64,000 nucleotides of DNA from Burkholderia cepacia ATCC 25416 (lineage in GTDB: Bacteria > Pseudomonadota > Gammaproteobacteria > Burkholderiales > Burkholderiaceae), in assembly GCF_001411495.1 (NCBI RefSeq), contig NZ_CP012983.1, forward strand, positions 186,001 through 250,000. The letters run 5' to 3'. A program made the position numbers and the translations under genes. The stretch's first letter is position 1. The number at the start of each line of letters is the position of its first letter. Positions 1-8,683 of this stretch are shown here, one piece after another. A model generated the notes under the pieces. That model saw only the letters and a list, made by a program, of their open reading frames with translations, did not search any database and was not told the origin of the DNA.

Positions 1-310
1 CGGTACGGCCTGACAACCGGCTTCTCGCGATCAGCTCGATGTCGTCGGACACGCACGCCGCCACGCCGGCATGCCCCGATGCGCCGAACGCGAGCTTGAA
101 CGCCTTTTCCCTCAGCGCATCCACGGCCGGCCGGTCGAGCGCTGCGCCCGGATCGCCGTCGATTTCGTCGAACGACGCCATCCACTGCGCATCGAACGGC
201 TCGGCATCGCGACTGTCCAGCGCGCGGTCGCAATCCAGGTCGGCGAGGAAATCGAAAAAGCCCGGCGCCGACAGGATGGCGTCCATTTCAAGCAGATGCG
301 CATGCATCAT
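1..310 (-). CDS. Hypothetical protein, C-terminus cut by window edge
   Basis: The frame is open from an ATG at 310 to the left edge, so only the first 103 residues are seen. The start is supported by an AAGGAG ribosome site 6 bases upstream. The protein begins MMHAHLLEMDAILSAPGFFD and is acidic, with many Asp and Ala residues and no signal peptide or membrane segment. I do not recognise the family. It lies just downstream of the gamma-glutamyltransferase gene on the same strand, with about 80 bases between them, so the two could be co-transcribed. That is inference only. Confidence 0.6.
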   Translation of the reverse strand, partial: MMHAHLLEMDAILSAPGFFDFLADLDCDRALDSRDAEPFDAQWMASFDEIDGDPGAALDRPAVDALREKAFKLAFGASGHAGVAACVSDDIELIARSRLSGRT

Positions 311-389
311 TGCGGCTCCTTCACGATGCACGGCCCCGATCGCCCGTCGGCCAATACGGGCAGATCGGAACCGCACGCGTACCGCCCGA

Positions 390-2378
390 TTATGGCCGGA
401 ACGTATTGCCGAGCACGACGCCTTCACGCCGCGGATCGGTGCCGCCCTGCAACGCGGGCGACTGGCCGACCGTCACGCGCATCACCGTGTTGACGCCGCT
501 CGCCTGCGCGGACGTCGACACCTTGTGCCCGAGCGCGAGCAGCCCCGTGATCAGCGGATCGTTCGCCCCGTTGTTCGCCGTGTTGACGTTCGGATGCTCG
601 CCGCCGATCGTGGTCGTCGGGCTGTTGCTTGCGCCGAAGTCGACGAGCCCGGCGGACTGCTGCGCATCGAGACCCCAGTCGAGCGCGCCGACGAGCGTCT
701 TGACCACGTATTGCGGAATCGTGCCGCCGCCCGGCGAACCGGTCGCCATCACGAAGTCACCGCGCGAACCGTCCGCGGCCTGACCGAACACGATCGTCGG
801 CGCCATCGAGCTGCGCGGCCGCTTGCCCGGCTGCAGGCGGTTGGCCACCGGATTGCCCGAACTGTCGACCGGGTTCGCGGAAAAATCGGTCAACTGGTTG
901 TTCAGCAGGAAGCCGTTGGTCATGTGGAACGAGCCCATGCTCGACTCGACCGTGGTCGTCGCGCTCAGCACGTTGCCGTCGCCGTCGACGATCGTGAACT
1001 GGTTCGTGCCGTGCTCGATCAACGTCGTGTCGACCCCGAGCGGTACCGCACCGAGATCGCCCGGCTTCGCGGTACCCATGCTCTTGGCCGGGTCGATCAG
1101 CGCCGCGCGCGATTTCAGGTAAGGCTTGTTCAGCAGCGTATTCCACGTGCCGCCCGGCAGCGGCACGAAATCCGTGTCGGCCACGTATTTGTCGCGGTCG
1201 GCATACGCGAGCCGCTCGGCCTCGGTGATGAGGTGCACGCCCGCGACGGTCGGCTTGCCGCCTTCGAGATCGATCGCCGTCGGCTTCAGCGACTTCAGGT
1301 CATAGTTCTCGAGAATGCCGAGTGCCGACGCGACCGCGATGCCGCCCGACGACGGCGGCGGCATCCCGCACACCCAGTAGCTGCGATAGGTCGTGCACAC
1401 CGGGTCGCGGCGCTTCGCCTGGTAGGCGGCCAGATCCGCGACAGTCGTCTTGCCCGGCGTGAGCGTCGAGCCATCAGCGCCCTTCGTCGTGGCGATCTTC
1501 GCGACGATGTCCTGTGCGATCTGCCCCGTGTACAGCGCGTTCGCACCCGACTGCGCCATCAGCGTCAGCGTGCGCGCATACGCCGGATTCTTCAGCACGG
1601 TGCCGAGTGTCTTCGGCGAACCGTCGGCGTTCAGGAAATACGCGGCGGCCTCGGGGTCGCGCTTCAGGTTCGCGGCGTTCGCCGCGATCGCGTCGGCGAG
1701 CCGGCCACCGATCGGGAAGCCGTTGGTCGCCAGCGTGATCGCATCGCCGAACAGGTTCTGCCACGGCAGCCGGCCGTGATCCTGCTGCAGCGCCTCGATG
1801 AGCCTCGGCACACCGATCGTGCCGATCGAACGGCCGCTCGCACGCGCATTCGGCAGCGGCGCGGAGTGGTCGGTCGCATCGTCGACATAGCGCAGGTAGT
1901 TCTCCGTCGCGGCGGCCGGCGCGGTTTCCCGGCCGTCATACGCCTGCAGCGTCTTGCCGCGCGCATCGTAGTAGAGCAGCACACCGCCCGAGCCGAGGCC
2001 CGTCGCTTCTGGCACGGTCAGCCCGAGCACGGCCTGCACGGCAACCGCCGCGTCGGCGGCCGTGCCGCCTTTCTTCAGCACCGCGCAACCGGCCGCGCTC
2101 GCGTAGGCGTTCGACGTGGCGACCAGATACGTTTTCGCATAGACGGGCTTCATCCCGGTGCGATAACCGGACGACGCTTCCGGCAGTGACGGGTCGCCCG
2201 GCTGGTTCGACCCGACCACGACAGTCGAGCCGCTGTTGTCGATTGCGAGACAACTCGTGTCGGCCGTGGGTGTCGTCGTGGCGCCCGTGTCGGTTTCGAT
2301 GTCGTTGCCGCCGCAGGCCGTCATCATGGCGGCCGCGAGCAACGCGGACGCATACGGAAAGATCGCTGTTCTGTTCAT
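390..2378 (-). CDS. ggt: Gamma-glutamyltransferase, predicted lipoprotein
   Basis: The 662-aa protein matches gamma-glutamyltransferases, which hydrolyse or transfer the gamma-glutamyl group of glutathione and related peptides in the periplasm. The N-terminus is a hydrophobic leader ending in a lipobox with Cys22, so the enzyme is probably anchored as a lipoprotein; many family members are soluble. The substrate-binding Arg lies in YDGRETAP (about residue 150). The autoprocessing and nucleophile Thr is predicted at residue 458 in GTNQFTIVDGDGN, which aligns with the TTHYSVVD segment of the E. coli enzyme. GKRPRSSMAPTIV and the oxyanion-type GSPGGG motif are also present. The precursor is longer than the usual 580 aa because of the leader and linker. 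No regulator is linked to it. Confidence 0.93.
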   Translation of the reverse strand: MNRTAIFPYASALLAAAMMTACGGNDIETDTGATTTPTADTSCLAIDNSGSTVVVGSNQPGDPSLPEASSGYRTGMKPVYAKTYLVATSNAYASAAGCAVLKKGGTAADAAVAVQAVLGLTVPEATGLGSGGVLLYYDARGKTLQAYDGRETAPAAATENYLRYVDDATDHSAPLPNARASGRSIGTIGVPRLIEALQQDHGRLPWQNLFGDAITLATNGFPIGGRLADAIAANAANLKRDPEAAAYFLNADGSPKTLGTVLKNPAYARTLTLMAQSGANALYTGQIAQDIVAKIATTKGADGSTLTPGKTTVADLAAYQAKRRDPVCTTYRSYWVCGMPPPSSGGIAVASALGILENYDLKSLKPTAIDLEGGKPTVAGVHLITEAERLAYADRDKYVADTDFVPLPGGTWNTLLNKPYLKSRAALIDPAKSMGTAKPGDLGAVPLGVDTTLIEHGTNQFTIVDGDGNVLSATTTVESSMGSFHMTNGFLLNNQLTDFSANPVDSSGNPVANRLQPGKRPRSSMAPTIVFGQAADGSRGDFVMATGSPGGGTIPQYVVKTLVGALDWGLDAQQSAGLVDFGASNSPTTTIGGEHPNVNTANNGANDPLITGLLALGHKVSTSAQASGVNTVMRVTVGQSPALQGGTDPRREGVVLGNTFRP

Positions 2379-2602
2379 TGTCTGCCGATGTTCTTGTCAG
2401 TCGTTGCGAGGGACACCACGCTGCCTGCGACCCCCTCGGTGCGCCGACAACGCATTCGATAGTCCCATGAACAAATTTTTTTCCGCAATAAGGGAATGAA
2501 GTAATGCCGCCGGACGTTGCACGCACAACGTCACGACCGCACGCGCACGGGTACGCGTGTTGCACTGCATCGCAGTGCGATGCGCTCGCGTGGCCGCTGT
2601 CG

Positions 2603-3559
2603 TTATCGCGCTGCCCGGCGGCGCTTGCCGGCCGTTCGGCCGTCACGCGCGAAACCGTCTTCCATCGCTTCGATCGCGTCGGAGAAGAACTCGAGGAACA
2701 TCGTCATGGCGACAGTCGCGCTCATGTCCGCCCGTTGGTAGATGCAGCTGAACGAGCGCGCGCCCGCATCGGCAAGCGGCGTCCACGCGAGCCGGCCGGC
2801 AGCCACGTCGTCCGCGACGTTCTCGGCGATCAGGAAGCCGACGCCCGCGCCTTCGGCCGCAAGGCGCCGCACCATCGGCACCGAACCCGTCTCGACCAGC
2901 GGCCGCACGTTGCGCGGCTGTCGCGCATCGATCTGGTCGAACATCGCGCGCAGTTCCGTGTCGGGTGTCATCAGGATCAGCGGATACGCGAAGCAGTCGC
3001 GCATCCGCACCTTTCCGCCTGACGCCGCGAGCGGATGGCCGGGCGCCGTGACGACACCCAGCGGCTGGGCGAACGCCCGCACCTCGACGACGCCCGCCGA
3101 CGTGCGCCGGCGCAACGCATAGCCGATGTCGGCCTCGCCCGTCTCGACCCAGCGCACGATGCTTTCGCCGTTTCCCGAGCGCACGCTGTACGTGACGCCC
3201 GGATAGCGCTGCATCGCGGCAAGGATCGCGTCGGGCACGAGCTTTTCCGCGGTCGATGCGGGCACCGCCAGGTTCACGTGGCCGCGCCGCAGCGCGCGCA
3301 GGTCCTCGACCTGCGTGAGCGCGTTGTCGAAGTCGCGCTGACCGCGCCGCACGGCCGCGATCACGATCTCGCCGGCAAGCGTCAGCTGCATGCCGCGCGG
3401 CAACCGGTCGAACAGCGGCACGCCGACCTGCTCCTCCAGATTGCGGATCTGCTGGTGCACCGCCGCGGCGGTCAGGTGCAGCGCGTCGGCCGCCTTGCGA
3501 ATCGAGCCGCGTCGCGCGACTTCGTCGAAACAGCGGAATGCCTGCGATATCGAACGCAT
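2603..3559 (-). CDS. LysR-family transcriptional regulator
   Basis: This 318-aa protein has an N-terminal LysR winged helix (ISQAFRCFDEVARRGSIRKA and following) and a C-terminal substrate-binding domain. I chose the ATG at 3559, which places the helix-turn-helix at the very N-terminus as is normal for LysR proteins; an in-frame ATG at 3595 would add 12 atypical residues. It is divergent from the arylsulfotransferase-like gene at 3674, with only about 115 bases between the starts. The likely target is therefore that gene and the permease after it, with a sulfated or nucleobase-like ligand as the inducer. The ligand is not known. Confidence 0.9.
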   Translation of the reverse strand: MRSISQAFRCFDEVARRGSIRKAADALHLTAAAVHQQIRNLEEQVGVPLFDRLPRGMQLTLAGEIVIAAVRRGQRDFDNALTQVEDLRALRRGHVNLAVPASTAEKLVPDAILAAMQRYPGVTYSVRSGNGESIVRWVETGEADIGYALRRRTSAGVVEVRAFAQPLGVVTAPGHPLAASGGKVRMRDCFAYPLILMTPDTELRAMFDQIDARQPRNVRPLVETGSVPMVRRLAAEGAGVGFLIAENVADDVAAGRLAWTPLADAGARSFSCIYQRADMSATVAMTMFLEFFSDAIEAMEDGFARDGRTAGKRRRAAR

Positions 3560-3673
3560 GAGTGATCCGTTAGTTTTTTCCGAACAGGCCGTCAAGAATA
3601 ATCCGATTTTACTGATCGCCCGGATCGTCTAGATTGCGCTGCATCCCCGTGTCCGATTCGAATGGAGAGTGCA

Positions 3674-4786
3674 GTGACAACCGTCGACCAGATTACCCAG
3701 CGCCGCCGTGGCGTCGGCCTCATCGCCCACGATCCCGCACTGTCCGCGGGCGGCTATACGCTCATCGCGCCGCAGACGGCCGACGGCAACGTCTATCTCG
3801 TCGGCATCGACGGTGAAGTCGCGCATCAGTGGAAGATGCCCGTGCGCCCCGGCCGCCATGCGGTCATCCTCGCGAACGGCAACCTCGGCTATAACGGCAA
3901 TCATCCGCACTCCGAATCGCGCTATGCGCCGTGGTCGATGTGGCATGGCGGCGACTTCTACGAAGTCACGCCGCAAGGCGAAACCGTGTGGCGCTACGAG
4001 GACCCCGCGCATCATCATGACGCGCAGTGGCTGCCGAACGGCAACCTGCTGTACGCCGCGTGCGAACCGGTCGACGCCGCGTTCGCGCGGCGCGTGCCGG
4101 GCGGCACGCCGCACGGCGACGACGAAGTGATGTATGCGGACGTGATCCGCGAAGTGAACCGGGCCGGGCAGATCGTGTGGGAATGGCGTGCGCGCGAACA
4201 CCTGCGACCCGAGGATTTCCCGATCGCGGCCGGCTTCGGGCGCTATCACTGGCCGCTCGTCAACGGCCTCGCGGTCGACGCGAACGGCCGCGTGCTGATG
4301 AGCCTGCGCACGACGTCGGGCATCATCGGCGTGAACCGCGAAACCGGCCGCGTCGACCTGCGGATCGGGCCCGACGTCGTGTCGCACCAGCATGCGCCGG
4401 TGCCGCTCGCGAACGGCAACATCCTCGCGTTCGACAACGGCAATTTCCGCCACGGCGCGCACGTCGCGTTCTCGCGCGTCGTCGAGATCGATCCGGCGAC
4501 GCAGCGCGTCGTGTGGTCGTATGCGGACGACGTCGTGAACCTGTTCTACACGCCGTTCATGGGCAATGCGCAGCGCTTGCCGAACGGCAACACGCACGTC
4601 ACCGAATCGTCGACAGGCCGCCTGTTCGAAGTGACGCCCGCCGGCGAGGTCGTCTGGGAATACGTGATTCCGTGGTTCGCCGAATACCCGGACGAAGCCG
4701 CGCGCAAGACCGGGCCGGGCCAGCTCAACAGCGTGTTCCAGACGTTCCGCTACAGCGCCGCGCAACTGCCCTGGCTGCGGGCCTGA
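3674..4786 (+). CDS. Arylsulfotransferase-like beta-propeller protein
   Basis: The 370-aa product resembles the arylsulfotransferase (ASST) propeller family. It has repeated blades of the type HHHDAQWLPNGNLLYA, GDFYEVTPQGETVWRYE and LFEVTPAGEVVWEY, in which an NGN turn and a WxY/WEW strand recur. ASST enzymes transfer sulfate between phenolic esters without PAPS, but many short homologues without a signal peptide are uncharacterised, and this one has no obvious export signal. I prefer the GTG at 3674, which has GGAGAG upstream; the ATG at 3662 lacks a ribosome site. A permease follows after 59 bases, suggesting a two-gene operon controlled by the divergent LysR. Confidence 0.75.
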   Translation: MTTVDQITQRRRGVGLIAHDPALSAGGYTLIAPQTADGNVYLVGIDGEVAHQWKMPVRPGRHAVILANGNLGYNGNHPHSESRYAPWSMWHGGDFYEVTPQGETVWRYEDPAHHHDAQWLPNGNLLYAACEPVDAAFARRVPGGTPHGDDEVMYADVIREVNRAGQIVWEWRAREHLRPEDFPIAAGFGRYHWPLVNGLAVDANGRVLMSLRTTSGIIGVNRETGRVDLRIGPDVVSHQHAPVPLANGNILAFDNGNFRHGAHVAFSRVVEIDPATQRVVWSYADDVVNLFYTPFMGNAQRLPNGNTHVTESSTGRLFEVTPAGEVVWEYVIPWFAEYPDEAARKTGPGQLNSVFQTFRYSAAQLPWLRA

Positions 4787-4845
4787 CCTTGCCGTTCACC
4801 GCCGGTTTCCGGCGCTCGTCGCCGTTCGCTTCCGAGGGGCCTGCC

Positions 4846-6207
4846 GTGTCGCACGATCCGATCCCAACGCCCGTCGACGCACGGCTGCCCGCCTGGCAGC
4901 TCGCGCTGTTCGGGCTGCAGCACGTGCTGTCAATGGCCGCGTCCCCGATCACGGCCGTGTTCCTGATCGCAAAAGTGCTCGCGCTGCCGGCGGACCTGAC
5001 GGTCCAGCTGATCGGCGCGACGTTCTTCGCCTGCGGGATCGGCACGCTGCTGCAATCGCTCGGCGCCGGCCCGATCGGCGCGCGCATGCCGTTCGTGATG
5101 GTGCCCGGCGGCGCACCGACGATGCTGTTCGCCGGCATTGCCGCGCAATCGGGCCTGCCGACCGCCGCCGGCGCGGCGCTGCTCGCCAGCGCGTTCTATT
5201 GGGTGCTGCTGCCCGTCTTCACGCGTTGCCTGCGGCTCTTTCCGCGCATCGTCGTCGGCGCGATGCTGCTGCTCGTGTCGATCAACCTGATCCGGATCTA
5301 CGCGACGATCGTCGTCGGCCAGCCCGGTTCGGCCGACTTCGCGCAGCCGCGCGCGCTCGGTCTCGCGCTGGCGACGATCGTCGCCACGGTCATCGTCGCG
5401 GGTGCGTTCCGCGGCACACTCGGGCGCCTCGCGGTGCTGATCGGCCTGATGGCCGGCGCAACGCTCGGCTGGGCGCTCGATGCGATGCCGGCGCTCGCCG
5501 ACGTGTGGCGCGGCCCGCTGTTCACGCATCCGGTATGGCTGCCGTTCGGGATGCCGCGCTTCGACGTGCTGGCCGCGCTGCCGCTGCTGATCTTCACCGC
5601 GATCTCGATGGCCGAGGCCACCGCGCAGACGGTCGCCGTCGGCGAAACGTGCGGCAAGCCGATCTCGCTGTCGCGCGACGTGCCGAAGACGATACGCGGC
5701 GATGGGCTGGCGTCGCTCGCCGGCGCGCTGTTCGGCACGCCGCTGATCGTGACCAGCGCCGAGAATATCGGCGTCGTGCAGACAACCGGCGTGCGCTCGC
5801 GCTACGTGACGGCCGCGGCCGGCGCGATCCTGATCGTCATCGCGCTGTTCGCGCCGCTCGCGCGGCTCGCGTATGCGATTCCGGCCGCGGTGGTCGGCGG
5901 CACCGCGCTGGTCGTGTTCGCGATGATCGGCGTGATGGGCATCCGGCTGCTCGCCGGCGTCGACCTGCACGCGCGCGCCAACCAGTACACGCTCGCGGCC
6001 GCACTCGTCGTCGGCCTTGCACCGATCCTGGTGCCGAACCTGTATCGCCATTTCAGCTCACCCGTGCAGATCGTGCTCGGCAACGGCATGGCGGCCGGCA
6101 CGCTGGCTGCCATCGCGACGCAACTGGCGTTCGCCGCATTTGCGCGGCTCAGTGGACAGGCAAGCGCGACACCGGTTGCGGCTTCTTCGCCTTCGCGCGA
6201 CGGTTGA
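4846..6207 (+). CDS. NCS2-family nucleobase (xanthine/uracil) permease
   Basis: This 453-aa membrane protein with 12-14 predicted hydrophobic segments belongs to the nucleobase-cation symporter-2 family. The signature ENIGVVQTTG matches the NAT/NCS2 pattern [QEP]NxGxxxxT[RKG], followed by VRSRYVTAAAGAILI as in xanthine and uracil permeases. The frame stays open far upstream, but the coding pattern starts at the GTG at 4846, which has GAGGGG six bases before it. It follows the arylsulfotransferase-like gene closely and is probably co-transcribed. Whether it carries a purine, a pyrimidine or a related heterocycle cannot be told from sequence. Confidence 0.9.
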   Translation: MSHDPIPTPVDARLPAWQLALFGLQHVLSMAASPITAVFLIAKVLALPADLTVQLIGATFFACGIGTLLQSLGAGPIGARMPFVMVPGGAPTMLFAGIAAQSGLPTAAGAALLASAFYWVLLPVFTRCLRLFPRIVVGAMLLLVSINLIRIYATIVVGQPGSADFAQPRALGLALATIVATVIVAGAFRGTLGRLAVLIGLMAGATLGWALDAMPALADVWRGPLFTHPVWLPFGMPRFDVLAALPLLIFTAISMAEATAQTVAVGETCGKPISLSRDVPKTIRGDGLASLAGALFGTPLIVTSAENIGVVQTTGVRSRYVTAAAGAILIVIALFAPLARLAYAIPAAVVGGTALVVFAMIGVMGIRLLAGVDLHARANQYTLAAALVVGLAPILVPNLYRHFSSPVQIVLGNGMAAGTLAAIATQLAFAAFARLSGQASATPVAASSPSRDG

Positions 6208-6541
6208 TGGTGGCGGCTGGTGACGTTGCGCGGTGCCGCGTGCCAGCGACATCGCACGCCGAGCAGCCGGTTCGTTTGCGATTGCCGGCCCGACACCCAG
6301 CTTCCTCACACGACGGGCCGGGCTCATGACGGTCAGCCACGGATGATCCGGATGCGGACCCCGACACGATGGAACTGGGTGCCGGACGCACTCCGTTTCT
6401 TCAACACGCTGCTGCTCGCTTGCCTGGCCCGGCACAACGACTGCATCGTCGACGCACGTCCCGCGCACTGACGCACCGGTTGCGTCGGACTGGCCATCTG
6501 ACCGATTGCCGGAGCCTCCGCGTTCCGGCTATAAATCGTGC
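6208..6541. other. Intergenic stretch, no gene seen
   Basis: The 330 bases between the permease and the recombinase-like gene contain only shadow frames in GC-rich DNA. I see no clear terminator with a T-run and no conserved repeat. Confidence 0.5.
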
Positions 6542-7480
6542 ATGGACACGAATCGCTGGACCCACGACCCCGTCGGCGCCTTCCGGGCATGGCAGGAAAC
6601 CGCCGCGACCGGTGCCGACCGCCGGCCGTTCGCGCCGCGTTCGGTCGTGCAGCACGTCGCGATGTTCGAACGGTTCCTGCGTCATCTGATCGCGCACCGC
6701 GTGTCGCTGGCCACGTTCGGGCCCGACCACGTCGCGGCCTTCCTGGCGGAACTCGAGCGCACCTGTGCGCCCGGCACGTCGACTCGCGTGCGCTACGCGA
6801 AGCTGATCGACCGGCTGGGCCGGCATCTGGTCGAGGCCGGCGTGCGCACGATTCATCCGGCCGGCCGGACGACGCGTGATCTCGCATGGCCGGACGGCGA
6901 GCCCGAGCCGTGCTACCTGCCGCCCGATGCCGACGCGGCGCTTCAGCACCACGTGCAACCTCGACCGGACGACACACCGGCCGATTGCCGGAATCGCGCG
7001 ATCGTCGCGCTGCTGCTCGGGAGCGGCATCACTTCGGCGGAGATACGTGCGACGACGCACGACGCGCTCGATCTCGACGCGCGGCCGCCGGCACTATCCG
7101 TGCCGCGCGATCGGGCGCGGCCGGCGCGCCGGATCAGGCTCGCCGAATTTTCACTGGCGCCGCTCGCCGCATGGCGTGCGCGCTCGGCCGACGCGCCGGC
7201 ATCCGCGTTGCTGTTTCCCGCACCGCGCGGCGGTGGCGCGATGAACGACATGTTCCTGCTGCTCGTGGTGCGCGACGCACTGAGCGCGATCGGCTTCCAT
7301 GCGGCGGACATCAGCCCGCGCGTGCTGCGCAATACGGTTGCACGCCGCCAGTTGCTTGCGGGCCATGCACATGCCGACGTCAGTACGATGCTCGGTCTCG
7401 TCAGTACGCGAACGGTCACGCGCCTCCGGCAGACGCTGCCACCCGATGCGGCAGCGGATCGCGCCGCACACGAGCGCTGA
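6542..7480 (+). CDS. Tyrosine-recombinase-like protein with degenerate active site
   Basis: The 312-aa protein has the architecture of a tyrosine recombinase. A SAM-like core-binding domain spans about residues 28-105 (FAPRSVVQHVAMFERFLRHL) and a catalytic-domain fold spans about 145-300 (NRAIVALLLGSGITSAEI, SPRVLRNTVARRQLL, VSTMLGLVS). Compared with the family pattern R...HxxR...H...Y, the first Arg is Thr164, the His of HxxR is Arg260, the Gly-His of LGH is Leu286 and the nucleophile Tyr is Leu295. Only Arg263 is kept. It should not cut DNA but could still bind it. The reading frame is intact with normal codon use, so it looks maintained rather than decaying. No attachment sites are visible nearby. 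Confidence 0.75.
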   Translation: MDTNRWTHDPVGAFRAWQETAATGADRRPFAPRSVVQHVAMFERFLRHLIAHRVSLATFGPDHVAAFLAELERTCAPGTSTRVRYAKLIDRLGRHLVEAGVRTIHPAGRTTRDLAWPDGEPEPCYLPPDADAALQHHVQPRPDDTPADCRNRAIVALLLGSGITSAEIRATTHDALDLDARPPALSVPRDRARPARRIRLAEFSLAPLAAWRARSADAPASALLFPAPRGGGAMNDMFLLLVVRDALSAIGFHAADISPRVLRNTVARRQLLAGHAHADVSTMLGLVSTRTVTRLRQTLPPDAAADRAAHER

Positions 7481-7515
7481 TCCCGCGTCCGGCGCAGGCT
7501 CCGTCGTCCGGTTCC

Positions 7516-7995
7516 CTATTCACCGGGCTTCGACTGGACCAGCCGCAGAATCCGGGTGTCGTACGGTGATTGCATCACTTCGGCAATGCGGGCCTCGGAA
7601 GCAGCCGGATGCAGTGGATTCAGCAGGAAGTTGTGCGCGTGCGGCACGACGACGCTCGGCACGCGCAGCAGCGCGCTCGGCTGCGTGTGCAGCCACTCGG
7701 TACCGGCGCTGCGGGTCCAGTCGACGTTGGATCGCCAGTCGTCCGGCGCGTCGCCCTCCGCGATTTCGGCGATATCGACCGAATCGGCCACCTCGATGCG
7801 AAGCAACTGGTACCCGCTCGGCAATTGCGCGACCGTGGCGATCTCGAAATGAACGAGCGTCTCGAGCAGCGCGAGCGCCGGATGCTCGGCGAGATACACG
7901 ACGGGCTGCCCGGCGAAATGCCAGCGCCCGCCGGCGCGCAACCCGCCGATGCCTTTCAGGTCGGCGAAATTGCTGATCCGCCACAGCGTCGTCAA
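7516..7995 (-). CDS. RES-domain toxin of a RES/Xre toxin-antitoxin pair
   Basis: This 159-aa RES-family protein carries the three residues naming the fold: Arg in TLWRISN, Glu in ALLETLVHF and Ser in RVPSVVVPHAHNFLLNP. Known RES toxins degrade NAD+ and stop growth. No ATG fits the conserved N-terminus. The best start is the TTG at 7995, whose last two bases begin the antitoxin stop (TTGA overlap), giving MTTLWRISN as in relatives. Translation is therefore probably coupled to the upstream antitoxin gene. The upstream open frame beyond the TTG is only the shadow of the antitoxin gene. Confidence 0.9.
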   Translation of the reverse strand: MTTLWRISNFADLKGIGGLRAGGRWHFAGQPVVYLAEHPALALLETLVHFEIATVAQLPSGYQLLRIEVADSVDIAEIAEGDAPDDWRSNVDWTRSAGTEWLHTQPSALLRVPSVVVPHAHNFLLNPLHPAASEARIAEVMQSPYDTRILRLVQSKPGE

Positions 7996-8447
7996 GCGAA
8001 ATACCCCTCGTCGATCTGCGTGAGGGCTTCCTCGACGAGCCGCGCGCCATGCTCGGTGCTCGCCATGTCGAGCGACGTGCGGCCGCCGAAGCGCTGGAGC
8101 CCGTTGCGCAACCACGCCATCGCCTTGTCCTGGTCGCCGAACGTGGCCGTCGCCTGCGCGACGATGCGCGCGAGACGGATCGCCTTGTCGGATTCCTCGG
8201 GCGACAGGCGTTCGTGCGCCTGGCGACGATGGCTCAGCGTGCGGCGCGGAATGATGAAGGCCAGTTCGTCCGATTTCAGCCCGCGCTCGGACAGCCGGTC
8301 GATCACCGAGACGTCGACGCGCGCGCTCGCCAGCTCGGCAAGATCGGCCCCCGATCGGACTCGGATCGCCAGCAGTTGTTCGAGAATCGTGAATTCGGCC
8401 TGACGCGGATGCGCGACGCCCGAAGGATGAAAAGCAATGGTGCTCAT
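7992..8447 (-). CDS. Xre/MbcA/ParS-type antitoxin (DUF2384)
   Basis: The 151-aa protein has an N-terminal Xre-like helix-turn-helix region (about residues 35-70, VDVSVIDRLSERGLKSDEL) and the C-terminal DUF2384 toxin-binding segment (AMAWLRNGLQRFGGRTSLDM, then EHGARLVEEALTQIDEGYFA). This family neutralises RES toxins and represses its own operon. I chose the ATG at 8447 because GGGAGA lies just upstream; an ATG at 8471 lacks such a site. The gene precedes and overlaps the toxin gene, which is the usual antitoxin-first order. Confidence 0.92.
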   Translation of the reverse strand: MSTIAFHPSGVAHPRQAEFTILEQLLAIRVRSGADLAELASARVDVSVIDRLSERGLKSDELAFIIPRRTLSHRRQAHERLSPEESDKAIRLARIVAQATATFGDQDKAMAWLRNGLQRFGGRTSLDMASTEHGARLVEEALTQIDEGYFA

Positions 8448-8667
8448 GACTTCTCCCGGCAATTTGCCCAATCATTATAGGCGTTTTGCCAGGAACTGGC
8501 GGAAGGTGGATGGAGAGTGTGGCTGTGGTGGAGATCAGGGTGTCCGCAAAGGCGGGGGCAAGCATGACCCACCTGCCTGGAGGCGCGTTACTGGGGGGCG
8601 AATCAAAGATTCGCCAGGGTGATGGAAGGCACTTGTTCAGTATATAAAGTCGGGGAAATATCACGTG

Positions 8668-8683
8668 GTTGTCACGTAACAAC
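8668..8683. other. parS-like site, variant, distant from parAB
   Basis: The sequence GTTGTCACGTAACAAC matches the 16-bp palindrome GTTGTCACGTGACAAC of the parS cluster at 15 of 16 bases. It lies 23 kb from parA and overlaps the end of the 85-aa gene, covering its last codons and stop. ParB proteins often tolerate one mismatch, so this may be a functional outlying centromere site. Confidence 0.6.

Noticed and set aside
39..2189. A 716-aa plus-strand frame across the gamma-glutamyltransferase gene
   Set aside because: It is Arg/Ala-rich shadow coding opposite a gene with clear catalytic motifs, as are many other long frames in this GC-rich DNA.
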